From: JAGOTP01 sp964567995
Lineage (GTDB): Bacteria > Patescibacteriota > Patescibacteriia > 2-12-FULL-60-25
Length of the DNA: 64,000 nucleotides
Direction: 5' to 3'
NCBI GenBank assembly: GCA_964567995.1
Contig: CAZMOB010000004.1
Coordinates: 87,188-151,187 of the forward strand
Shown: positions 17,709-25,470 of the stretch, piece after piece
Numbering within the stretch: the first letter of the stretch is position 1
How the letters are laid out: every line of letters begins with the position of its first letter
Notes under the pieces: generated by a model
What the model was told of the DNA's origin: nothing
Databases searched by the model: none
Seen by the model: the letters and a program-made list of their open reading frames with translations, nothing else
Translations under genes and position numbers: made by a program

Positions 17709-17737
17709 GAAACCCCCGTCTTTTGGACGGGGGTTTC
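17709..17737 (-). terminator. Terminator of the gatC-to-dsbA operon
   Basis: A perfect 12-bp stem (GAAACCCCCGTC / GACGGGGGTTTC) with a 5-base loop lies 18 bases after the stop of the last dsbA-like gene on the minus strand. The following T-run is short. Confidence 0.75.
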
Positions 17738-17754
17738 AATAATCCTCCTAACCT

Positions 17755-18513
17755 TTAGTTCTTCGCACCGGCTGCTGTGAGTTCAGCCTTGAGTGTAGCG
17801 TAAGGAACCGCACCACTGACCAACTTGCCGTTGATGAAGGTGGCTGGTGTACCGTTGACACCGGCGTCGTTGCCGGAAGCCATGTCGGCGCTCACGATCG
17901 CAGCTGTTTCACCGCTGTCCAAACACTTCTTGAAGTTGGCTTCGTTCAAGCCATTTTCTTTGGCCAAACGCGTATAGAGTTCCGTACCAAGCGATTGCTG
18001 GTTAGCGAAGAGCTTATCATGCATTTTCCAGAAAGCATCGTTCCCGCCCAGTTTTGCTGCACATTCAGAAGCTTCTGCGGCTTTCTGAGCTTGTGGGTGG
18101 AAAGACAATGGGAAGTGGCGATAAATGAAGCGGACGTCATTTGGGAACTCGTTGCGCATCTGCTCAAGCGCTGGTTCGATCTGACCACAGAAGGGACATT
18201 CGAAGTCAGAGTATTCGATCACCGTTACTTTCGCATCCTTTTTGCCAAGAATATGATCCGCATCCGTTACTTCCTTCACTGGACCGCCTGTTGGCTCTGG
18301 AGGCAGCGTCGTACCGTCCGTCGGCTGACCACCGGCTACGGTTGGATTCTGAGCCACCATGGCGCCTGTCGCCATCGAGCGACCGCTCATCATCATCCCA
18401 AACACCAAGACTAACGCCAACACCGACGAAATCGCAATTCCGACAAACAGACCGAGGTAGAATGTGGTCTTTGGACTAGAGTCCCACATCCCCTGATTTT
18501 TCGATTGATCCAT
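17755..18513 (-). CDS. Membrane-anchored DsbA-like thiol oxidoreductase (paralogue 1)
   Basis: A 252-residue protein with one N-terminal membrane anchor (about 18-42), a Pro/Gly/Thr-rich linker and a DsbA-like thioredoxin fold. The active site is CPFC (C106, C109) in 'YSDFECPFCGQ', and the cis-proline loop reads 'VNGTPATF'. It should introduce or isomerise disulfides in exported proteins. A second paralogue is encoded 60 bases upstream, and a VKOR-type reoxidant is at 54.3 kb. Last gene of the gatC-led operon, followed by a clear terminator. Confidence 0.9.
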   Translation of the reverse strand: MDQSKNQGMWDSSPKTTFYLGLFVGIAISSVLALVLVFGMMMSGRSMATGAMVAQNPTVAGGQPTDGTTLPPEPTGGPVKEVTDADHILGKKDAKVTVIEYSDFECPFCGQIEPALEQMRNEFPNDVRFIYRHFPLSFHPQAQKAAEASECAAKLGGNDAFWKMHDKLFANQQSLGTELYTRLAKENGLNEANFKKCLDSGETAAIVSADMASGNDAGVNGTPATFINGKLVSGAVPYATLKAELTAAGAKN

Positions 18514-18573
18514 AGAAAGATCTCAAAGTTCAGATCGTAATGAGTGAGTAAGCAGAGCAATTATACGAGAGTC

Positions 18574-19269
18574 CTACGGCGTTGTCGAGGTGGTTGAAGT
18601 CGCAGCCGCCGCTTCGGCGAGCGCTCCATCCAAAACTTTGGCCCAATCGACGTAAGCCATCGCGAACTGACGCTTGCTGTTCACGAAGAACGTCGGGGTC
18701 GCGTTGACATTGTTCGCAAATCCTTCACGAATACTTGCCGCAACCAATCCATCTTGCGCTTTTTGCTCCACACAGGCCTTGAATTGATCCTGATTCAACC
18801 CTTCCACCTTTTTCGCTAAGTTCACGAAGGCTTCAGTTTTGTTGGCCGCCTTCACCCAATCACGTGATTGGAAGAGCTGATCCTGATATTCCCAGAATTT
18901 CCCTTGAACCTGCGCACAACGGGCCGCATTCGCCGAAGGGCGAGCCACGGGATGCATCGTTTCGAGGGGGAAGTCTTTCCAAACGAAGCGAACGCGATCT
19001 TTGTAGGTCGAGATCACCTGACGCATAATGGAATACGAGGCGGCACAAGCCGGACACTCGAAATCTTCGTACATGTGAACCGTCACAGGTGCGGTTGCTG
19101 GCCCCATGACCGGGTCAGCCGCATCAGAAAAGCTCACGTTTTCGTTCCCGACTCCCGGCGTATCAGACGGAAGACGCGTGAGAAGCAGCACAAGACCGCC
19201 AAATAACGCGATTGTGACAGCGATAATGCCTACGATCAATCCGGTATTGGTATTAGAGGAAGAGTTCAT
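18574..19269 (-). CDS. Membrane-anchored DsbA-like thiol oxidoreductase (paralogue 2)
   Basis: A 231-residue protein with an N-terminal anchor (about 11-31) and a DsbA-like fold. The active site is CPAC (C72, C75) in 'YEDFECPACAA', with cis-proline loop 'VNATPTFF'. The dipeptide between the cysteines differs from paralogue 1 (PA versus PF), which in this family tunes redox potential, so the two may have distinct roles. It lies between lgt and paralogue 1 on the minus strand with short gaps and shares their operon. Confidence 0.9.
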   Translation of the reverse strand: MNSSSNTNTGLIVGIIAVTIALFGGLVLLLTRLPSDTPGVGNENVSFSDAADPVMGPATAPVTVHMYEDFECPACAASYSIMRQVISTYKDRVRFVWKDFPLETMHPVARPSANAARCAQVQGKFWEYQDQLFQSRDWVKAANKTEAFVNLAKKVEGLNQDQFKACVEQKAQDGLVAASIREGFANNVNATPTFFVNSKRQFAMAYVDWAKVLDGALAEAAAATSTTSTTP

Positions 19270-19278
19270 AAGAGAAAG

Positions 19279-20034
19279 TTATACGGAAGAGGGTACCACG
19301 CGTGACGCACGCGAGACACACCACACCCCGAGCGCTAACAGCGGGATGGATAAATATTGGGTTGGCGTCAGTCCAAGATAGCGTACATCCTGAACACGGA
19401 AGAAATCTAAACAGATGCGCGTCACTCCCTCAATCAACATATACACACCCAACCAAAACCCGGGACGGCGAGGCTTGCGGTTTAACCAGAGAAAGAGCAG
19501 CCCCGTCGCGAACCCGATCAACGACAGATACAGGCCCAAATCATGTCGAACCTGACCGTCAGGATAGCGAACACCTAGGGTAAAATGCGTCAGCGTGCCT
19601 GGATGATCATGGATCAAGAAGCAACCGATGCGGCCAACGCCACACCCCAACGGCAAGCCCCAAATCAAGACATCCGCATATTCAAAGAAAGCAATCTTGC
19701 GACGATAGACCGTCCAGGCAAACACCCCTGCTGCTCCTAAAAAGCCTCCAAAGATCGCATAGCCCGGCGTCCGCGGATCAAGGGCGGCCAGTGGATGAGC
19801 TAAATAATAGCCAGGATTGTAGGCCAAGACATGAAAGATGCGGGAACCAACGAACGCCGCAATAAAAATCCAAAAGGCCAGATCGAGGACCACTCCGGCG
19901 TCTAACCCCTTCTGCTTCGCCCGTCGCCAAGCAATGTACGTGCCTAGCCCATATCCAAGAGCGACGATCGTCCCCCAGACTTGGAGCGAAATTCCGAACA
20001 ATGGAAAAGTTGTAGCTCCGATATAGGGCAACAT
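19279..20034 (-). CDS. lgt: Prolipoprotein diacylglyceryl transferase
   Basis: A 251-residue polytopic protein of typical Lgt length. The Lgt signature region is 'GCGVGRIGCFLIHDHPG' (about residues 130-147); 'GYAIFGGFLGA' and an Arg-containing C-terminal segment 'EGVTRICLDFFR' also fit. It transfers diacylglycerol from phosphatidylglycerol to the lipobox cysteine, the first step of lipoprotein maturation. The canonical Asn of the GRxxN signature is replaced (Gly-Arg-Ile-Gly-Cys), as in some divergent Lgt. It starts one base after the preceding gene's stop. Confidence 0.85.
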   Translation of the reverse strand: MLPYIGATTFPLFGISLQVWGTIVALGYGLGTYIAWRRAKQKGLDAGVVLDLAFWIFIAAFVGSRIFHVLAYNPGYYLAHPLAALDPRTPGYAIFGGFLGAAGVFAWTVYRRKIAFFEYADVLIWGLPLGCGVGRIGCFLIHDHPGTLTHFTLGVRYPDGQVRHDLGLYLSLIGFATGLLFLWLNRKPRRPGFWLGVYMLIEGVTRICLDFFRVQDVRYLGLTPTQYLSIPLLALGVWCVSRASRVVPSSV

Positions 20035-20035
20035 A

Positions 20036-20533
20036 TTACAGGACGTTCAGTTCACGCAGCGCTCGGCGAAAATCTTCGAGCGTTTCCTTCGTATCTCGAT
20101 CGCGTAATTCATAGTCGGTTTCGTGTACTAACCGATTCCGCACACGATGCGCTGGCCAAACGTCACGAATGCCGGGATATTTGTAGCCCGCCATCTTGAG
20201 CCGCTCCCCCATTGTTTCGCCCGGAAAGAGCATCGATTTCAAGACATTGTCGAGCAATTTATCTGCCTCGATCACGGCCATCTTCTGACCCAACCGTCCC
20301 TGCTTGGCCGAGTGCTCGATCTGCTCCCAGAGCTGTTTCACTTTTTGTGGCGAGAGCCCATTCAGTTCTGGCCGTTTCAGTTTTCGCAGCACCCCCGCCA
20401 ACACGGCCGCTCCGACGAACAAGGCCAGACCAATCCCTATGATCGTCCCAATCGTACTCGCCGAACCGGCGCTCACCGGCTCAAAGGTCGTTGGAGCGCT
20501 TGGCGGTTGCAAGACGATTTGCAAGATGATCAT
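20036..20533 (-). CDS. Membrane-anchored HEPN-like protein
   Basis: A 165-residue protein with a membrane segment at about 26-49 and a helical cytoplasmic domain. The C-terminus reads 'WPAHRVRNRLVHETDYEL' followed by a helix 'TLEDFRRALREL'. This matches the pattern around the RN-x-x-x-H motif of HEPN-type domains (here R132 to H137). HEPN domains are often RNases or nucleotide-handling modules, but the identification is by eye only. It overlaps gatA by 4 bases and lgt follows after one base, so it is embedded in a housekeeping operon. Confidence 0.55.
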   Translation of the reverse strand: MIILQIVLQPPSAPTTFEPVSAGSASTIGTIIGIGLALFVGAAVLAGVLRKLKRPELNGLSPQKVKQLWEQIEHSAKQGRLGQKMAVIEADKLLDNVLKSMLFPGETMGERLKMAGYKYPGIRDVWPAHRVRNRLVHETDYELRDRDTKETLEDFRRALRELNVL

Positions 20534-21960
20534 GCGAGCTGTTCAAAGGCGTGGGCGGCGGCAAGTACCAGATCATCCCCCATCTGCGGACCAGTGAGCT
20601 GAAGACCGACCGGCAGCCCTTCGCTCAATCCACATGGAATCGAAATAGCCGGCAATCCAGCCACGCTCACAGAAACCGTAAAGACATCTTGAAGGTACAT
20701 CGCGAGCGGATCCGCCGTCTTTTCTCCGAGTTTGAAGGCAACCGTTGGCGATGTTGGGGTCAACAAGAGATCGACCTGTTCAAACGCCTTGGCATAGGCC
20801 CGACGAATTTCGGCCTGAACTTGTCGGGCTTTGACGTAATAGGCATCAAAGTAGCCTTTGGAGAGCGCGTAGGTCCCAATCAGAATTCGACGGCGTACTT
20901 CATCCCCTAACCCTTTGGTACGCGAATCAAGATAGACATCCAAGAGCTGTGCAGCCTGCGAACGATTACCGTAGCGAATCCCATCGAAGCGGGCCATGTT
21001 GGAGGAAACTTCGCAGGGCATGATAATATAATATACCGCCAGCGCTTCATCCACATATGGCACATCGACTTCGACAAATTCAACACCTCGTCGTTCGTAG
21101 CGCTTCATCGCTGCCTCAAGCGCCGCTTTTACGCCGGGCTCGATACCACCCAAAGACCACGCTTGTTTGGGCAAACCGATCTTCAAGCGATCAATCCCCT
21201 CAGTCGGATCAAAGGTAAGAGGCTGCGTCGGACGTGTCGTCTGATCGTGCTCGTCCCGACCCTGGATGATCTCGAGCATAAGCGCCGCATCTTCGACGGT
21301 TTTCGTCATCGGACCAACCTGATCCAACGAGGAGGCCATCGCGATCGCTCCATAGCGTGAAACGCGGCCATAGGTAGGTTTGAATCCGACCACTCCACAA
21401 AAGGAGGCTGGCAAACGGACCGAGCCACCCGTATCCGTCCCGAGCGAACCCACACACAGATCGGCTGCCAAGGCCGCGCCATTCCCACCAGACGAACCAC
21501 CCGAGACACGGGTCAAATCAAGTGGGTTCTTCGTCGGACCGTAGGCCGAGTTTTCGGTCGAGCCACCCATCCCAAATTCATCCAAGTTGGTTTTCCCAAT
21601 AATAACCGCTCCCGCTTCGCGCAAGCGGGTTACAACCGTCGCGTCGTAGGGCGCGATATATTTGGAGAGGATATTGGATCCACCAGTCGTGCGCGTGCCT
21701 TTCGTGAGCAAGTTATCTTTCACCGCCACTGGCACTCCATCCAACACACTCAACCGCTCACCGCGCGAACGACGCTCATCCGATGCCTGCGCAGCCACCC
21801 GCGCCTCTTCCGGCATGAACGTGAGATAGGCGTTCAGGTCGTCATTCTGCGCTTCTGCACGCGTCAAATACTCTTCCACGAGCTCTTTGGAAGACAGATC
21901 CTTCTTTTCTAGCGCATCGGCCGCCGTTTTGATGGTCCAGTTTGGAGAAGACAAAGGCAT
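20530..21960 (-). CDS. gatA: Glutamyl-tRNA(Gln)/aspartyl-tRNA(Asn) amidotransferase subunit A
   Basis: A 476-residue amidase-signature protein of normal GatA length. The Ser-cisSer-Lys triad regions are visible: 'AVKDNLLTKGT' (Lys), 'GGSSGGNGAALAADL' (cis-Ser), and 'GSLGTDTGGSVRLPAS' (nucleophile Ser). It hydrolyses glutamine and channels ammonia to GatB for transamidation of mischarged tRNA. gatC lies 5 bases upstream; gatB is not in this window. Second gene of a minus-strand operon. Confidence 0.96.
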   Translation of the reverse strand: MPLSSPNWTIKTAADALEKKDLSSKELVEEYLTRAEAQNDDLNAYLTFMPEEARVAAQASDERRSRGERLSVLDGVPVAVKDNLLTKGTRTTGGSNILSKYIAPYDATVVTRLREAGAVIIGKTNLDEFGMGGSTENSAYGPTKNPLDLTRVSGGSSGGNGAALAADLCVGSLGTDTGGSVRLPASFCGVVGFKPTYGRVSRYGAIAMASSLDQVGPMTKTVEDAALMLEIIQGRDEHDQTTRPTQPLTFDPTEGIDRLKIGLPKQAWSLGGIEPGVKAALEAAMKRYERRGVEFVEVDVPYVDEALAVYYIIMPCEVSSNMARFDGIRYGNRSQAAQLLDVYLDSRTKGLGDEVRRRILIGTYALSKGYFDAYYVKARQVQAEIRRAYAKAFEQVDLLLTPTSPTVAFKLGEKTADPLAMYLQDVFTVSVSVAGLPAISIPCGLSEGLPVGLQLTGPQMGDDLVLAAAHAFEQLA

Positions 21961-21965
21961 AGCGA

Positions 21966-22265
21966 TTAATCTTTTGGTTTGTCAAAAACGCCTGGCACGC
22001 GCAAGAGCTTGTCAGATCGGTCTGGAAAGGCAGCCTGCAAGTCCTGAAGGAGATCCGGAGCGGACGGGACAGGAATGTCCTGTCGCACGATGGCTTCAGC
22101 CGAAATCTCACGCTCCGCCGACGGAGGTACCTCAACGGACTGTAACCGACCGATATATTCCAAAATGCCCTCTAGTTGTGGCCGGAAGGTTTCGAACGTC
22201 TGTTCGTCCATCGACAGACGAGACAATTTTGCGAGGTGGAGTAGTTCATCCGTGGTCAGCGACAT
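21966..22265 (-). CDS. gatC: Glutamyl-tRNA(Gln) amidotransferase subunit C
   Basis: A 99-residue protein with the GatC pattern 'LLHLAKLSRLSMDEQTFETF' and 'QLEGILEYIGRLQSVE', then the segment that wraps around GatA and GatB. It stabilises the GatCAB complex. It is the first gene of the gatC-gatA-HEPN-lgt-dsbA-dsbA run and diverges from a small membrane-protein gene. Confidence 0.92.
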   Translation of the reverse strand: MSLTTDELLHLAKLSRLSMDEQTFETFRPQLEGILEYIGRLQSVEVPPSAEREISAEAIVRQDIPVPSAPDLLQDLQAAFPDRSDKLLRVPGVFDKPKD

Positions 22266-22284
22266 ATGCCCCTACGGTATCGCA

Positions 22285-22313
22285 TTGCCGATCGAAAGGC
22301 CAGTGTGTAGGAT
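22285..22313 (+). promoter_or_regulatory. Promoter for the 22.3-kb membrane-protein genes
   Basis: TTGCCG (22285-22290) and TAGGAT (22308-22313) are separated by exactly 17 bases in the divergent gap to gatC. The ATG at 22342 is 28 bases after the -10 box. Confidence 0.5.
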
Positions 22314-22341
22314 AGATCAAAATTCCTCCTAAAAACCTTCA

Positions 22342-22779
22342 ATGAGCCTTCCTATTCGCATCCTCATTTTGATCATTCTGATCGCCTTTATCGCCTGGCG
22401 TGTCTGGAGTCGTTGGCAGGGAGCAAAACAATATGTCGAAGCCGAAGATGACACGCGCGTCGCGTGGAAAGAAGGCTTTCAAACCCTCCAAACGGATGCT
22501 CGCTTTTTAAAACTCAAGCAGTATGCCGAATCACAAATCAAACTCACGCTCGACGTTCCGACGAATGACGCTTACCGACTCGTCTACGCCACGGTGATGG
22601 ATGAAAAAGGGACAAACTTCGCCCTGCAAGATATCGATCAAGGGACCTTCCTCATTATTTACGTAAAGGGTAAACAAGGACGAAAGCAATTCGCACTCGA
22701 TCTTCGCGACCAATCAATGAGTGCCAATGATCTAGGTGTATTCGCTTTTCAAGCGGTTGTGCCGCCCTGGGCTGGATAG
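22342..22779 (+). CDS. Uncharacterised single-pass membrane protein
   Basis: Not recognised. 145 residues with one N-terminal membrane segment (about 5-22, 'IRILILIILIAFIAWRVW') and a soluble alpha/beta domain exposed on one side. No catalytic motif is visible. It is divergent from gatC and followed after 9 bases by a second small membrane protein, so the two are probably co-transcribed. Codon and base composition match the backbone. A promoter lies directly upstream. Confidence 0.7.
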   Translation: MSLPIRILILIILIAFIAWRVWSRWQGAKQYVEAEDDTRVAWKEGFQTLQTDARFLKLKQYAESQIKLTLDVPTNDAYRLVYATVMDEKGTNFALQDIDQGTFLIIYVKGKQGRKQFALDLRDQSMSANDLGVFAFQAVVPPWAG

Positions 22780-22788
22780 TTCCAAATC

Positions 22789-23280
22789 ATGCCAGCCATT
22801 CAGAAACAATTTGGTCGGAAGAGTTTTTTCGCAGGAATCGTCATCATGGCTCTGGCCGGTGTTTTGACCGGGCTCACTGTGTATCGGATTATATATCAGA
22901 CCGGCAAAATTTATCTCACCGTCCTCATTGCAGCTCCACCATTATTCTTCATAGGCCTCTATCAACTTTGGAAAAGCCTACGCACAAATGTGTGCAGTCA
23001 ATGCAAACAGGAGCTTCGCTTTGGTACCGCAACTCTCTCCCTGAATGTTTCAGATTCAATTGATACACCTTCTCTCACAAAGCACATTGAAGCCGGACGA
23101 GTCGCAAAGCAACCGAATCCGCCTTATCTCAAGGTAGAATTTGAATTCTGTCCGGCATGTGTTTCGATCGGTACACTCCGTAGCAGCTTCGTGTCAGTCA
23201 ACGGATCTTCCAAAGTCCTGCCTGAGCAGGAATTGCAAGGTCCCATCGTAAGAATAATAAAAGATAAACTCTTGTTGTAA
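22789..23280 (+). CDS. Two-helix membrane protein with zinc-ribbon-like cysteines
   Basis: Not recognised as a named family. 163 residues with two membrane segments (about 14-34 and 43-63). A soluble C-terminal domain follows, with CxxC knuckles in 'NVCSQCKQEL' and 'EFCPACVSIG' about 60 residues apart. Two CxxC pairs at that spacing suggest a structural zinc ribbon, though a thiol-redox role is possible. It follows the 22.3-kb gene and precedes the VanW gene on the same strand. Confidence 0.6.
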   Translation: MPAIQKQFGRKSFFAGIVIMALAGVLTGLTVYRIIYQTGKIYLTVLIAAPPLFFIGLYQLWKSLRTNVCSQCKQELRFGTATLSLNVSDSIDTPSLTKHIEAGRVAKQPNPPYLKVEFEFCPACVSIGTLRSSFVSVNGSSKVLPEQELQGPIVRIIKDKLLL

Positions 23281-23326
23281 TAGGTACGGCCTCAAGCCGT
23301 TGAGAGAGCATCTCTCCTCTCTTCCT

Positions 23327-24151
23327 ATGCCACGCCGTACCCTTTCCAGCCTGCATCCAGCGTTTTACAAGCTGGCTGTAACGCGTAAACAGCTCGCTCG
23401 TCGCCTCATCTGGCAGCTCGCCAAACACAGATACGCAACCGAGCGCCAGGGAAGCTCCCTTGAATACCGTGTCACTTCGCATCAGTCGTTACTTATACGC
23501 AAACTCGGAACGGTCGAACTACAATTACAGTATAATAAAGTTCACAATCTTAAACTTGCGATCCGCGAAATCGATGGCATCGTCATCAGGCCAGGTCAGA
23601 CCCTCTCGCTCTGGCGCTTGATCGGTCCTGCAACGAAAGAACGTGGGTATATGGAAGGGCTGATCCTCTCAAATGGAGCATCCAAAGTCGGGATCGGTGG
23701 CGGCCTATGCCAGCTCGCAAATCTTGTCTATTGGATGGCGCTGCATTCACCGCTCGAAGTAACGGAACGGCACCATCACAGCTTTGATTTGTTTCCGGAT
23801 TCAGGCCGCACCGTTCCATTCGGTACAGGCGCTGCCCTCTTCTATAATTACATGGATTTGCAGCTCCATAATCCAACTCAAAACATCTTTCAGCTCCATC
23901 TCTGGATGACAGATGATCACCTCAAGGGAGAAATTCGAACCGATCAAAAACCGACCCTGTCTTTTTCGATTCTTGAAAAAGAACATCGCTATCTGACCGA
24001 CGGCACACAAAACTATCGCGCAAATGAAATCTGGCGCCAGACACGAAGTCGCGAGACAGGTAACGTGACAGACGAATCGCTCCTCTATAAGAATCGATCT
24101 CTCATGAAATATCAACCGCCAGAAGGGGCAGCTGTAGAACGAGTTACCTAA
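23327..24151 (+). CDS. VanW family protein
   Basis: 274 residues from the ATG at 23327; an upstream TTG at 23300 is less likely. It has the VanW pattern: 'PGQTLSLWRLIGPATKERGY', 'GIGGGLCQLANLVYWMALHS', 'ERHHHSFDLFPDSGRTVPFG' and 'LYNYMDL'-like 'FYNYMDLQLHNPT'. VanW proteins occur in glycopeptide-resistance clusters and widely elsewhere; their biochemical role is unknown but probably concerns peptidoglycan. No signal peptide is seen. The stop overlaps the convergent zincin-like gene by 4 bases. Confidence 0.88.
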   Translation: MPRRTLSSLHPAFYKLAVTRKQLARRLIWQLAKHRYATERQGSSLEYRVTSHQSLLIRKLGTVELQLQYNKVHNLKLAIREIDGIVIRPGQTLSLWRLIGPATKERGYMEGLILSNGASKVGIGGGLCQLANLVYWMALHSPLEVTERHHHSFDLFPDSGRTVPFGTGAALFYNYMDLQLHNPTQNIFQLHLWMTDDHLKGEIRTDQKPTLSFSILEKEHRYLTDGTQNYRANEIWRQTRSRETGNVTDESLLYKNRSLMKYQPPEGAAVERVT

Positions 24152-25449
24152 GCTTCCATTTTTTGCCGATTCGCAGCGATATCTTCTAAGAGCTGATTCC
24201 AATTTTGCACCGCTTTAGAGGAAGCGTTTTTGGCTCGTTCTTCGTCGAGCTTCAAATGAATCGATTCTACTAGCTGATCCAAGTGAAGGACCGGCAAGGA
24301 TTTTGCCGAAGCCCAACGGATAAGGTCTAACGCTCTCGGAAAAATAGGCTCACCACTTGGCTGTTTAATTGCTGCCTTTACCGCGTCAATTGGATCGGAA
24401 GGAATGTGAGAAAGGTGATACACGAGCTCTTTCACGCTCTCAGCGGTAATCACTACGTGCATCAAAGGAGCAAATGCCTTCGAATCACTTAACGCTAATC
24501 GGCACAGATGATACTCAAGAGCCTGTATTTCACTAATAAACGTTTTTGCTTGTGCCCGTGCTTCAGACTCTGTCATCCCTTTACTTACCCATTCTTTTTC
24601 AACCAGTGAGGCGATGCGCTCACGAATGGCTTTATTACCAACCTGCTTCTTCCAATTTAAAAGAGCCGATAACTTGAGTTGCCACTCTTGGGAGATGGCA
24701 TAGGCGGTAAGTTCATTGCGCAATCCGCGAAAGCAGATCGCCTGTTCGGAGTTCTCGTATTCCACTTTCATAACAGGATTAAACGCATGTTTATGGAGAT
24801 CATGAAACAACTCATGACGCCTGACCGCGAATTGCAAAGGACCATCATCTGTTGCGCGCAACAAAATAACCCTCTCAATCGTTTCGCGTTCACGAAAAGG
24901 TAATACCGCGAGAACCTCTTCGTCGATCTGAATAGTCTTACCTCGAGTATTTTCTGGGAATTCTAACTCTTCCTCCCACATATGGCGGTCACGGATCGTG
25001 ATTATGATCGCACCGAAAGGTGTTACTTCAATATCTTCAGGATTTATCCGTGACGGAAGAAACTCTACTAATCCACCGCTTATGCGATCTGCCGCAGACT
25101 CTACGCGGCGCAGCAACTCTTTTCTGCCTACGCGCTTAGTGATTGTGTATTGTCGGAGAAGTACATCTTGAATAAAGACAAGTCGTTTACGCTGATCTTC
25201 TGTAAGGCCCCGGTCTAGAAGAGCTTGAAAGCGCTGCTTAATTGAAGCCTCTTCAAGCCCCTGATCTTGAGAAGTTGCCCATAAAAGATCGTCCACCAAC
25301 ATCTCTCCAAATTTTGCGTGTTCTTTGTATCTCACTTGTTCAGCCGGAGATACAACGATCTCTCTTGCCGTACCAGAAAAAACGGTCTCAGGTGTTGCCT
25401 GTTTTATTTCTTGCTTCCAGGCGCGCTGTTGTTCAGTGAAACCAGACAT
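24148..25449 (-). CDS. Putative zinc metallopeptidase (HEXXH), otherwise uncharacterised
   Basis: A 433-residue protein not recognised as a named family. At residues 212-216 it has 'HELFH', a perfect HEXXH zinc motif inside 'FAVRRHELFHDLHKH'. Thirty residues on, 'RNELTAYAI' offers a Glu (E246) as a possible third ligand, the arrangement of gluzincins. The flanks are helical and polar with no signal peptide, so it would act in the cytoplasm. It lies next to ligA on the same strand. Function is inferred from the motif only. Confidence 0.6.
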   Translation of the reverse strand: MSGFTEQQRAWKQEIKQATPETVFSGTAREIVVSPAEQVRYKEHAKFGEMLVDDLLWATSQDQGLEEASIKQRFQALLDRGLTEDQRKRLVFIQDVLLRQYTITKRVGRKELLRRVESAADRISGGLVEFLPSRINPEDIEVTPFGAIIITIRDRHMWEEELEFPENTRGKTIQIDEEVLAVLPFRERETIERVILLRATDDGPLQFAVRRHELFHDLHKHAFNPVMKVEYENSEQAICFRGLRNELTAYAISQEWQLKLSALLNWKKQVGNKAIRERIASLVEKEWVSKGMTESEARAQAKTFISEIQALEYHLCRLALSDSKAFAPLMHVVITAESVKELVYHLSHIPSDPIDAVKAAIKQPSGEPIFPRALDLIRWASAKSLPVLHLDQLVESIHLKLDEERAKNASSKAVQNWNQLLEDIAANRQKMEA

Positions 25450-25470
25450 AGGTAGGAGAATGAAGTATCT

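Noticed and set aside
23285..23299. Short hairpin ACGGC/GCCGT before the VanW gene as a terminator
   Set aside because: Only 5 bp and no T-run; the VanW gene follows at once on the same strand.
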